Positions 1 through 6,898 of a stretch of DNA of 50,685 bases are shown here, one piece after another. The translations under genes and the position numbers were made by a program. Each line of letters begins with the position of its first letter. Position 1 is the stretch's first letter. This DNA comes from Methylococcaceae bacterium UBA662 (GTDB taxonomy: Bacteria; Pseudomonadota; Gammaproteobacteria; Methylococcales; Methylomonadaceae), in contig DBNW01000041.1 in the NCBI GenBank assembly GCA_002299425.1, positions 40,050 to 90,734 of the forward strand. The letters run 5' to 3'. Below the pieces are notes generated by a model. It searched no databases and was not told where the DNA came from. It saw only the letters and a program-made list of their open reading frames with translations.

Positions 1-596
1 TCGTGCGCCTCGTCGATGATGAGGGTGTCGTATTGGTGCAAATAACGGTCGTTTTGCGATTCCGCCAGCAAAATGCCGTCGGTCATCAGTTTCACCAGCG
101 AACCCGGATGGGTCTTGTCGTTAAAGCGCACCTTGTAACCGACCGATTGACCGACGCTTTCACCCAACTCCTCGGCAATGCGGTCGGCGACGGTGCGCGC
201 CGCGATGCGCCGGGGTTGGGTGTGGCCGATAAACCCGGCGGCACCGCGCCCTAACTTTAAGCAAATTTTCGGCAACTGCGTGGTCTTGCCGGAACCGGTC
301 TCGCCACACAGGATGACGACCGGGTGGTTTTTAATCAACTCGGCGATTTCATCTTTTTTGTAGCTGACCGGCAAGTCCGGGAACGACAGCGGCGGAATGC
401 TGTCCAGGCGCTGGTTCCTTGCCGCAACAGAGCGGCCGATACGTCCCGCTAAGGCCGCCAATTGTGCGGTCGGGTCTTGGCCTTTTTTGCAGTCTTGGCG
501 GAGGCGGTCGAGTTGGCGTTTGAAACCGTGCCTATCGGCATTCAGGCACAAAGGCAGTTGGTGGCTGAGTTGTTTGAGGAGTTCGGATGTGGACAT
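1..596 (-). CDS. hrpA: ATP-dependent RNA helicase HrpA, N-terminal part (cut by window edge)
   Basis: This is the first 198 residues of a DEAH-box helicase, read on the minus strand from the ATG at 594-596 and running off the window. The translation shows a Walker A motif (GETGSGKTTQLPK), motif Ia (TQPRRIAARTVADRIAEE), the SVGYKVRF segment, and the Walker B/DEAH box (LIIDEAH) right at the edge. HrpA proteins are about 1300 residues long and unwind RNA, in E. coli acting on stalled ribosomes and mRNA processing. The order and spacing of motifs fit HrpA/HrpB-type helicases. The roughly 70-residue region before the helicase core, with its QLDRLRQD helix, favours HrpA over HrpB. Only the N-terminus is visible, so the C-terminal domains cannot be checked. 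Confidence 0.9.
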   Translation of the reverse strand, partial: MSTSELLKQLSHQLPLCLNADRHGFKRQLDRLRQDCKKGQDPTAQLAALAGRIGRSVAARNQRLDSIPPLSFPDLPVSYKKDEIAELIKNHPVVILCGETGSGKTTQLPKICLKLGRGAAGFIGHTQPRRIAARTVADRIAEELGESVGQSVGYKVRFNDKTHPGSLVKLMTDGILLAESQNDRYLHQYDTLIIDEAH

Positions 597-639
597 TAAA
601 ACTGCACGGTAAAAAGAAGATCATTATAATCGTAGCGAC

Positions 640-657
640 CCGAACACAAGGGTTCGG
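640..657. repeat. Small hairpin in the hrpA/dhaL divergent promoter region
   Basis: CCGAAC and GTTCGG form a 6-bp inverted repeat with a 6-nt loop, between the divergent hrpA and dhaL starts. A TATAAT-like hexamer lies at 623-630 and reads as a -10 on either strand; I could not find a good -35 for either gene. It may be an operator or simply chance. Confidence 0.3.
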
Positions 658-717
658 CAAGTGCCTGGGGTCCACATGGGCTCAACCCAGAACAATAATT
701 ACAACAAGGAGCTTCAC

Positions 718-1365
718 ATGATGTACACCCCCGCATTAATCCCCGCCCTGATTACTGCCGCCAACGACACCATCGCCGCCAACGCCAAGGAAGTAGAGGA
801 ATTAGACCAGACCCTTGGCGACGGCGACCATGTCGTCAACCTGCAACGCGGACTGGCGGCCTTGCTAGCACAACGCGAAACCTTGGCGACGCTAACCTGG
901 CCGCAGGCGTGGCAAAGAATGGGCATGACGCTGATGTCTAACATCGGCGGTGCCTACGGCCCGTTACTAGGTACTTTATTGCTGGAACTGGGCAAGACCC
1001 AGCCAGAACCGCCGCTCAACCAAGCCAGTTTTGCGGCGAGTTTTGCTAGTGCGGTCGATGCCGTGAAACGACGCGGCAAGTCTGAGGCGGGTGAAAAAAC
1101 CCTGCTCGATGTGCTCTGCCCGACCGCCGCTACCTTGCAGGCGGCTGCGGCGGACGGGATGCCGCTGCCGGAGCTGTTAACAAAAATCTCTGCCGCCGCA
1201 GTCGCCGGCATGATGGCCACCGGCCCTATGCAGGCCAGCAAAGGCCGGGCGGCATTTTTGGCAGAACGCAGCCTAGGCCATATCGATGCGGGGGCCAGGA
1301 GCATGCAATTGATGGTGTGCGCCGTGGCGAGTGTGTTGTTAAAGCACCATCACGGCCTGATTTAG
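718..1365 (+). CDS. dhaL: Dihydroxyacetone kinase ADP-binding subunit DhaL
   Basis: A 215-residue protein of the usual DhaL length. The Mg-ATP/ADP-binding signature LDQTLGDGDHVVNLQRG is at residues 29-45, with the metal-ligating aspartates at D30, D35 and D37. The family usually has GDGDHG, so the H-V here is a slight variation. A GGAYGPLLGTLL helix and a later KRRGKSEAGEKTLLDVL segment also match the family. DhaL transfers phosphate to dihydroxyacetone held covalently by DhaK. The ATG at 718 follows AAGGAG (706-711) at good spacing; the second ATG at 721 is possible. The gene converges on dhaK, and the two coding regions overlap by 4 bp (1362-1365). No DhaM phosphotransfer subunit is visible, so the phosphate donor (PEP via PTS, or ATP) is undetermined. 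Confidence 0.9.
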   Translation: MMYTPALIPALITAANDTIAANAKEVEELDQTLGDGDHVVNLQRGLAALLAQRETLATLTWPQAWQRMGMTLMSNIGGAYGPLLGTLLLELGKTQPEPPLNQASFAASFASAVDAVKRRGKSEAGEKTLLDVLCPTAATLQAAAADGMPLPELLTKISAAAVAGMMATGPMQASKGRAAFLAERSLGHIDAGARSMQLMVCAVASVLLKHHHGLI

Positions 1366-2351
1366 CAGCCCCAACGCAACGCGGCGGTATGCACCGGTGC
1401 GTCCCAAAGCCGTAACAGTTCGGCATCGAGCACGGTTAGCGTGAGCGAGCAACCGGCCATATCCAGGGACGTGGTGTAATTGCCGACCAAAGAACGGACA
1501 ACGGACACGCCGCGCTGTTGCCAGTGTTGCGCGGCCAGTTGATACACCAAATACAATTCCATGAGCGGCGTGGCACCAAAACCGTTGACATGCAGCAACA
1601 CCGACTGGCCTTTTTTGGGATTTAATGCCTCGTCGATGGCCTTGACCAGGTGCGCGACAATGTCATGGGCACTGGCCAACGGCAGGGTTTGCCGGCCACG
1701 CTCGCCGTGGATGCCCACACCCATCTCCATTTCGTTGTCGGCCAACTCGAACGTGGGCTTGCCTAACGCGGGCACGGTGCCACAGCTTAGGGCGACACCC
1801 ATCGAGGCAGTGGCCTGATTGGCTTTGTCGCCTAAGGCCTTGCAAGTTGCCAAATCCGCCCCCTGCTCGGCCGCCGCACCGACCATTTTCTCGACCACCA
1901 ACGTCCCCGCCACCCCGCGCCGTCCGGCCACATGGTCTTTGGGCAAAGAGACATCGTCGTTGACCAAGACACGGGCGTTAGGGCAATCCAGCAGTTCGGC
2001 GGCGATCTCGAAATTCATTACGTCGCCGGCATAGTTTTTGACGATGAACAGCACGCCGCCGCCGGTATGCACCGCTTGGGCCGCCGCCAGCATTTGGTCT
2101 GGCACAGGCGAGGTGAAGACATAACCGGGGCAGGCGGCATCGAGCATCCCGGCACCGACAAAGCCGATATGCAGGGGCTCGTGGCCGGAGCCGCCCCCGG
2201 AAATCACCGCCACTTTACCCGTGCGCGAAGGTGTGGCTCGACTGATAAAATGCGGTAAGTCGTTGAATTTGACAATATCGGCATGGGCACGGGCAAAGCC
2301 ATAAAGGCTTTCGTCCAGCACGCTTTCGACGCGGTTAAGGAATTTTTTCAT
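1362..2351 (-). CDS. dhaK: Dihydroxyacetone kinase substrate-binding subunit DhaK
   Basis: A 329-residue DhaK. The glycine-rich GGGSGHEP is at residues 52-59, FIVKNYAGDVMNF around 102-114, and the segment MGVGIHGERG places the catalytic histidine that binds dihydroxyacetone as a hemiaminal at H215. Size and motif order match DhaK rather than the fused single-chain kinase, because the L domain is encoded separately on the opposite strand. The ATG overlaps the end of the upstream HAD phosphatase gene by 4 bp (2348-2351), which implies translational coupling. The 3' end overlaps convergent dhaL by 4 bp. Inference: together with DhaL it makes dihydroxyacetone phosphate in the cytoplasm; a related ketose such as erythrulose is possible as substrate. 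Confidence 0.92.
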   Translation of the reverse strand: MKKFLNRVESVLDESLYGFARAHADIVKFNDLPHFISRATPSRTGKVAVISGGGSGHEPLHIGFVGAGMLDAACPGYVFTSPVPDQMLAAAQAVHTGGGVLFIVKNYAGDVMNFEIAAELLDCPNARVLVNDDVSLPKDHVAGRRGVAGTLVVEKMVGAAAEQGADLATCKALGDKANQATASMGVALSCGTVPALGKPTFELADNEMEMGVGIHGERGRQTLPLASAHDIVAHLVKAIDEALNPKKGQSVLLHVNGFGATPLMELYLVYQLAAQHWQQRGVSVVRSLVGNYTTSLDMAGCSLTLTVLDAELLRLWDAPVHTAALRWGC

Positions 2352-3178
2352 GGTCGCTCCTCGTATTCGATGCGGTTGCCTTGTAGGGCTTCGGTAATGG
2401 CGCGGATGTCAGGCAATACCCAGGTCGGTTGGTATTCTGATGCGGGCAAATCGGCGGCGCTGGAAATGCCGGTCAATACCAGAATGCTGCGGATACCGGC
2501 CCGCACCGCGCCCAAGATGTCGGTTTCTAGGCGGTCGCCTATGGCCAGTGTCTGATCCGCCTGAGTCCCTAGCAACGCCATCGCCTGCTGGTACATGATG
2601 GGTTCGGGTTTGCCGACTATCGTCGGGGCAACGCCGGTAGCCACCTGCAAAGCGGCCAGGATGGCGCCGTTGCCCAGCGTGACGCCGCGTTCGGTGGGCA
2701 AGGTGGTGTCGCCATTGGTGCCGATGAACCTCGCCCCGGCCCGGATGTGCAGGCTGGCGGTGGCCAATTTGGCCCAGGTTACGGTTTGGTCTTTGCCGCA
2801 AACCACAATATCCGACGTTGGGCTGTCTAATCCCGCGAGCGTGAATCCTTGCGCCAATAACGGCACGGTGGCGCCGTCTTCGCCGACCACAAAAACGCAG
2901 GTTTTGGCCGGATTGACCTGTTGGCTTAGGTACAACGCGGTAGCCAGACCCGAGGTTAAAATGTGCTCTGGCTGGACGGCAACGCCCATCCGGCCCAGTT
3001 TATCGACATATTGGTCCGGGGTTAGGCTGGCGTTATTGGTGGCCAAAATAAATTTTATTTCCCGCTCGCGCAGGGTTTGAAAAAACGCCACCAAGCCGGG
3101 CATGGCCTCGCTGCCGTGCCACAAGACCCCGTCCATATCGATGATGAACGCCCGAATGCCGGATAATTTAGGCTTCAT
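2348..3178 (-). CDS. HAD-IIA family sugar-phosphate phosphatase (NagD/PGP-like)
   Basis: A 276-residue HAD-IIA hydrolase. Motif I is DMDGVLW (nucleophile D14, general acid D16), motif II is in ATNNAS, and motifs III/IV are represented by the lysine of GKPEPIMYQQ and by GDRLETDILGA. The large C2 cap between motifs II and III is typical of NagD, 4-nitrophenyl phosphatase and phosphoglycolate/glycerol-phosphate phosphatases. A strong AGGAGG ribosome site precedes the ATG at 3178. It lies 44 bp downstream of aroC and is coupled to dhaK, so a substrate linked to triose phosphate metabolism (DHAP, glycerol phosphate or phosphoglycolate) is plausible. Substrate cannot be assigned from sequence alone. 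Confidence 0.85.
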   Translation of the reverse strand: MKPKLSGIRAFIIDMDGVLWHGSEAMPGLVAFFQTLREREIKFILATNNASLTPDQYVDKLGRMGVAVQPEHILTSGLATALYLSQQVNPAKTCVFVVGEDGATVPLLAQGFTLAGLDSPTSDIVVCGKDQTVTWAKLATASLHIRAGARFIGTNGDTTLPTERGVTLGNGAILAALQVATGVAPTIVGKPEPIMYQQAMALLGTQADQTLAIGDRLETDILGAVRAGIRSILVLTGISSAADLPASEYQPTWVLPDIRAITEALQGNRIEYEERP

Positions 3179-3222
3179 TGATGCCTCCTGTGGTTTAGGC
3201 TTGGGTGAGGGGGCTTAATGGG

Positions 3223-4311
3223 TCAGGATAAGGCGGGCAGGCCGCAGTTAACGCCCTGGTTCTGCGCCCGGTGGCGCAGTAAGTGGTCTATCAGCACTAA
3301 GGCCATCATGGCTTCGGCGATGGGGGTAGCGCGAATGCCCACGCAAGGGTCGTGGCGGCCTTCGGTGATGACGGTGGCGGCTTCGCCCCGGCTGTTAAGG
3401 GTGCGGCCGGGCAGGCGCAGGCTGGACGTAGGTTTCAGAGCGATGCTAGCGGTGATGGCCTGGCCGGTGGAAATGCCGCCTAAAATTCCGCCAGCGTGGT
3501 TGCTTAAAAAGCCTTCCGGAGTGATTTCATCACGGAACTGAGTGCCTTTGCAGGTAACGCAGGCGAAGCCGCCGCCGATTTCTACGCCTTTGACGGCGTT
3601 GATGCTCATCAAGGCGTAGGCGAGTTCGGCATCGAGGCGGTCGAAAACGGGCTCACCTAAACCGGGCGGTACGTTGCTAGCGACTACGTTGATTCTGGCA
3701 CCTATGGATTCGCCCTCTTTACGCAAGGCATCCATGTAGGCTTCTAGTTCCGGCACTTTGTCGGCGTCAGGGCAGAAGAACGGGTTGCTATCGATGACAC
3801 TCCAATCCAGTTTTTCCGCGCAAATAGGCCCTAGTTGCGCCAAATAGCCGCGTACAGTGATGCCCGCTTGTTCGAGCAGGTATTTTTTGGCGACCGCACC
3901 GGCGGCTACGCGCATGGCGGTTTCCCGTGCCGAAGACCGGCCGCCACCCCGGTAGTCTCTAAAGCCGTATTTGTGCTGGTAGCTGTAATCGGCATGACCG
4001 GGACGGAAAGTGTCGGCGATTTTGCTGTAATCTTTGGAGCGTTGGTCGGTGTTTTCGATTAGCAGGCCAATGGGGGTGCCGGTGGTGCGGCCTTCAAACA
4101 CGCCGGAGAGTATTTTTACTGCATCGGCCTCGCGCCGTTGCGTGGTGTGACGGGAGGTGCCGGGTTTGCGCCGGTCTAACTCGTGCTGGATGTCGGATTC
4201 AGCCAAAACCAGGCCGGGCGGGCAGCCGTCGATGATGCAACCTAAGGCCGGGCCGTGGCTTTCCCCGAAGGTGGTGACGGTGAACAGTTTGCCGAGGGTG
4301 TTTCCAGACAT
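3223..4311 (-). CDS. aroC: Chorismate synthase AroC
   Basis: A 362-residue protein starting MSGNTLGKLFTVTTFGESHG, the classic chorismate synthase N-terminal signature. The signature GFRDYRGGGRSSARETAMRVAAGA region is at about 130-155. AroC converts 5-enolpyruvylshikimate 3-phosphate to chorismate using reduced FMN, the last step of the shikimate pathway. The open frame extends further upstream, but the ATG at 4309-4311 fits the family start exactly and lies only 2 bp after the prmB stop codon. prmB-aroC is a conserved gene pair in Gammaproteobacteria. Co-transcription with the downstream HAD-dhaK pair is likely from spacing. Confidence 0.97.
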   Translation of the reverse strand: MSGNTLGKLFTVTTFGESHGPALGCIIDGCPPGLVLAESDIQHELDRRKPGTSRHTTQRREADAVKILSGVFEGRTTGTPIGLLIENTDQRSKDYSKIADTFRPGHADYSYQHKYGFRDYRGGGRSSARETAMRVAAGAVAKKYLLEQAGITVRGYLAQLGPICAEKLDWSVIDSNPFFCPDADKVPELEAYMDALRKEGESIGARINVVASNVPPGLGEPVFDRLDAELAYALMSINAVKGVEIGGGFACVTCKGTQFRDEITPEGFLSNHAGGILGGISTGQAITASIALKPTSSLRLPGRTLNSRGEAATVITEGRHDPCVGIRATPIAEAMMALVLIDHLLRHRAQNQGVNCGLPALS

Positions 4312-4313
4312 AA

Positions 4314-5246
4314 TCAATCCAGGGTGGACAAAAAAGTTTCGTGATAGCGGCTGACTTGTGCGGCAGTGAGCAAGAACACGCCGTCGCCACCGTGGGCAAA
4401 ATCCAGCCAGCAAAAAGGTACATCAGGGAGCAGGTCTTGCAGGGTTTGCGCGCTGCTGCCAACCTCCACCACTAAAATACCGTGTTCGGTAAGAAAATCA
4501 TCGGCATCCGCTAGGATACGCAGCACTAACTCTAAGCCAGATTCCCCCGCTTTTAAGCCTAGGGCGGGTTCGGCGTGGAATTCGGCGGGCAGGTTTCGCC
4601 ATTCATCCAAACTGACATAGGGGGGGTTGCTGACGATGATGTCGTAGCGGTGCGGGGGAATGTCGCAAAATAAGTCCGATTGGTACAGGCCGACACTGTT
4701 TTCCAGTTGGTGCTTGGCCAGATTGATTTCCGCCACCGCTAGGGCGTCCTCGGAAATGTCCGCAGCATCGACCTCGGCCGCAGGGAAGGCTAAGGCGCAG
4801 GCGATGGCAATGCAACCGCTGCCGGTACATAAATCCAAAATGGACGCTACACCGGCTGTGTAAATCCAAGGCGAAAAGCGTTGGGCGATGAGTTCGGCAA
4901 TAGGCGAGCGCGGTACCAGCACCCGTTCGTCGACATAAAAGAGCAAGCCGGCAAACAGGGTTTCACGGGTCAAGTAGGCGGCGGGTATGCGTTGGTTGAT
5001 GCGGCGTTCAATCAAACCCAGAATGGCGTGGCGCTCTTGCAGGGTCAACACAGCACTCAGGTAGGTATCCGTTAGATCGTAGGGCAGATGAAGGGTGTGC
5101 AAAACCAGGGCGGCGGCTTCGTCTAAAGCGGTGAGGCTGCCGTGGCCGAAATGCAGTTGCGCCGCATTAAAGCGGCTGGTCGCCCAGCGGATGTAGTCGC
5201 GGGCGGTAGTCAGCGTTGCGCTGATTTCGGTGTTTGAGGTCTGCAT
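4314..5246 (-). CDS. prmB: Ribosomal protein uL3 glutamine N5-methyltransferase PrmB
   Basis: A 310-residue class I methyltransferase. The SAM-binding motif LDLCTGSGCIAIACA is around residues 140-155, and the catalytic SNPPYV motif of glutamine N5-methyltransferases follows at about 207-212. The N-terminal helical domain (YIRWATSRFNAAQLHFGHG) and the LTRETLFAGLLFYVDERVLVPRSPIAELI segment are typical of PrmB rather than the release-factor enzyme PrmC. It methylates a glutamine of ribosomal protein L3. It sits directly upstream of aroC, as in E. coli. Confidence 0.95.
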   Translation of the reverse strand: MQTSNTEISATLTTARDYIRWATSRFNAAQLHFGHGSLTALDEAAALVLHTLHLPYDLTDTYLSAVLTLQERHAILGLIERRINQRIPAAYLTRETLFAGLLFYVDERVLVPRSPIAELIAQRFSPWIYTAGVASILDLCTGSGCIAIACALAFPAAEVDAADISEDALAVAEINLAKHQLENSVGLYQSDLFCDIPPHRYDIIVSNPPYVSLDEWRNLPAEFHAEPALGLKAGESGLELVLRILADADDFLTEHGILVVEVGSSAQTLQDLLPDVPFCWLDFAHGGDGVFLLTAAQVSRYHETFLSTLD

Positions 5247-5279
5247 GTGCGGCCGCTCCAGAAAAATGAGTGTTTGGGG

Positions 5280-6116
5280 TTAGTACTGGTTGGCTTGTAC
5301 CCGTGCCTGTTGGGCACCTTGAGGGTTGTTTTGTATGTCCCGCGCCTTGGCGATCAGCAGCCAACTGTGTTTTTTTAAGGTTTTGTCGGTGGATGCCAGC
5401 AAGGCGGATTTTTTGGCCAGATCTTCCGCTAAACGGGGCTTGTTTTGCTCTAGCCGCAACAAAGCCAGCTTGTAATACAAGGTAGCGTTGCGCGGCTCAA
5501 TGCGAATGGCGCGTTCGATACTGGCGGTGGCCGATTCGATATTGCCGGCATTGGTGCTTTTGTTGGCCGCTAGCACCAAGGTAGTCACTACCGGTGAAAA
5601 GGGGGCAAAGCGTTGCAACGGTTCAAAAAAGGGGGGGGGAGCAGCAGGCGGCTCTGGGCTGAGGGCAACCTCAGGAGCGGAAACCGGCGGCGGCATGGCT
5701 TCTGGACTGGCAGTGGGTGCTTGGTTGGCTTGTTGTTGCCTGCGCTCAAATTCAGCCAGATCGTGTTCTTGTTCTGGTGTTAATAGGCTGTCTTCGGTCG
5801 GTTCAGGCTGTATCGGTTCGGGTTTGATTGCAATCGCCTCAATGGCGGGCGACCCCGGCAAGGGCCTAATTTCAACGGCTGCGCCGGTACGCTTAGGGGC
5901 TGCCGGCGGCACCGTGCCGGGTGCCGGGTAAATCGGTTCAGGAATCGTATTGGCCGCAGCGGCGTCGCCGTGAAACACCGGTGCCGGGGTTTGTGCACCA
6001 TAAAATCCGGCACAGCCGGTAAGCATTGCCGCCAAGCAAGGCAACCATAAAATGCCTAGAGTAGGCACTTTGGTGCTTTTGTTTTTGTTAAAAACTGATG
6101 TTACGCAGAGCGTCAT
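5280..6116 (-). CDS. Proline-rich TPR lipoprotein with a homopolymeric C tract
   Basis: I do not recognise a named gene. The product from the ATG at 6114-6116 is 278 residues: a basic N-terminus, a hydrophobic stretch and a lipobox LTGC (cysteine at 35), so probably a lipoprotein exported by Sec and lipidated. Residues about 50-180 are a Pro/Ala/Glu-rich linker (repeated PEP/PEPP units). Residues about 190-275 form TPR-like helical repeats (SIERAIRIEPRNATLYYKLALLRLEQ), probably for protein-protein contact. The open frame extends 117 codons further upstream through the 6171-6304 palindrome, but that part is low-complexity and has no convincing start. A run of nine G on the plus strand (5631-5639) encodes part of the proline run and could slip. 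Confidence 0.75.
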   Translation of the reverse strand: MTLCVTSVFNKNKSTKVPTLGILWLPCLAAMLTGCAGFYGAQTPAPVFHGDAAAANTIPEPIYPAPGTVPPAAPKRTGAAVEIRPLPGSPAIEAIAIKPEPIQPEPTEDSLLTPEQEHDLAEFERRQQQANQAPTASPEAMPPPVSAPEVALSPEPPAAPPPFFEPLQRFAPFSPVVTTLVLAANKSTNAGNIESATASIERAIRIEPRNATLYYKLALLRLEQNKPRLAEDLAKKSALLASTDKTLKKHSWLLIAKARDIQNNPQGAQQARVQANQY

Positions 6117-6170
6117 GGATTGCCGAATTATCGTAGACGGTGTGTCGCTAGGGCGACGGTTTTTAAAGCC

Positions 6171-6304
6171 GGTTGCCGCGTGTTCCCTGCGTTCCTGGCT
6201 TTTGCTGGAGGTTGGCAAAAGGGGCTTGTTGCCAACGTGCCGCTTCCCTGCCGCATCCCTTCGGGCTGTGCCCAGCAAAAGCTTCGGTACTCGACGCGGC
6301 AAAC
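6171..6304. repeat. 134-bp nested palindrome (possible structured RNA or mobile palindromic element)
   Basis: Three inverted repeats are nested around a common centre. The outer arms are GGTTGCCGCGT (6171-6181) with ACGCGGCAAAC (6294-6304, one extra A). The middle arms are GCTTTTGCTGG (6198-6208) with CCAGCAAAAGC (6272-6282), perfect over 11 bp. The inner arms are GTTGGCAA (6211-6218) with TTGCCAAC (6229-6236). A small CCC-TTC-GGG hairpin (6257-6265) lies on the far side. The region lies between ssb and the lipoprotein gene, both minus strand. No uridine run follows it in either direction, so a simple terminator is unlikely. Confidence 0.7.
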
Positions 6305-6333
6305 GGGGTTTTTCGCGTTCCTGCGTAACAGCG

Positions 6334-6795
6334 TTAAAAAGGGATGTCATCGTCAAAATCTTCGTAAGAAGGCGGTGCTGGCGGAGGGGTGCTGGGTTGG
6401 TTGCTAAATTGTGTAGGGGCGGTGCGGGGGGCGGCTGGCGCGCTGTGAAATTCCCCGGTGCCGCCACTGCGGCTGCCGAGCATGTGCAGTTCTTCGGCGA
6501 TGATTTCCGTGCTGTAACGGTCTTGCCCGCTTTGGTCTTGCCATTTGCGGGTTTGCAGGCGGCCTTCGACGTAAACTTGGGAGCCTTTTTTCAAATACTC
6601 GCCAGCAATTTCTGCTAACCGGCTAAAAAACACTACCCGATGCCATTCGGTGGCATCCTTGCGTTCGCCGGTTTGTTTGTCTTTCCAGCGCCGGGTGGTG
6701 GCTACGCTAATGCTGGTGATGGCGCCGCCGCTGGGTATGTGGCGGACTTCGGGGTCTGCGCCTAGGTTGCCGATTAAAGTGACTTTGTTAAGCAT
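6334..6795 (-). CDS. ssb: Single-stranded DNA-binding protein
   Basis: A 153-residue SSB. The N-terminal OB fold begins MLNKVTLIGNLGADPEVR and contains the ATEWHRVVFFSRLAEIAGEYLKKGSQVYVEGRL core at about 50-85. A Gly/Pro-rich linker follows, then the acidic tip DDDIPF that binds partner proteins (RecQ, PriA, Exo I and others). The open frame extends upstream, but the ATG at 6793-6795 fits the family start. It is downstream of the Hsp70-like gene with about 100 bp between them, enough for its own promoter. I saw no canonical LexA box there. Confidence 0.96.
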   Translation of the reverse strand: MLNKVTLIGNLGADPEVRHIPSGGAITSISVATTRRWKDKQTGERKDATEWHRVVFFSRLAEIAGEYLKKGSQVYVEGRLQTRKWQDQSGQDRYSTEIIAEELHMLGSRSGGTGEFHSAPAAPRTAPTQFSNQPSTPPPAPPSYEDFDDDIPF

Positions 6796-6898
6796 AAGGT
6801 TTCCTGGTGTTAATTGGGCGAGGCAGTGATGGGCAATGCTATGAAAAAAGTGTATTGACAGTGTTTTGTCTGGCCGTGCATGGGCCGGGAGTCGGCTT

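Noticed and set aside
5488..5931. 147-codon plus-strand frame opposite the lipoprotein gene
   Set aside because: Gly/Ala/Ser-rich complement of the proline-rich linker; no start support.
6117..6467. N-terminal extension of the lipoprotein frame upstream of 6116
   Set aside because: It would run through the nested palindrome and into ssb, and would place the lipobox far from the N-terminus; the ATG at 6116 gives a proper lipoprotein signal.
6796..6898. LexA (SOS) box upstream of ssb
   Set aside because: No CTG-N10-CAG match with the required symmetry was found.
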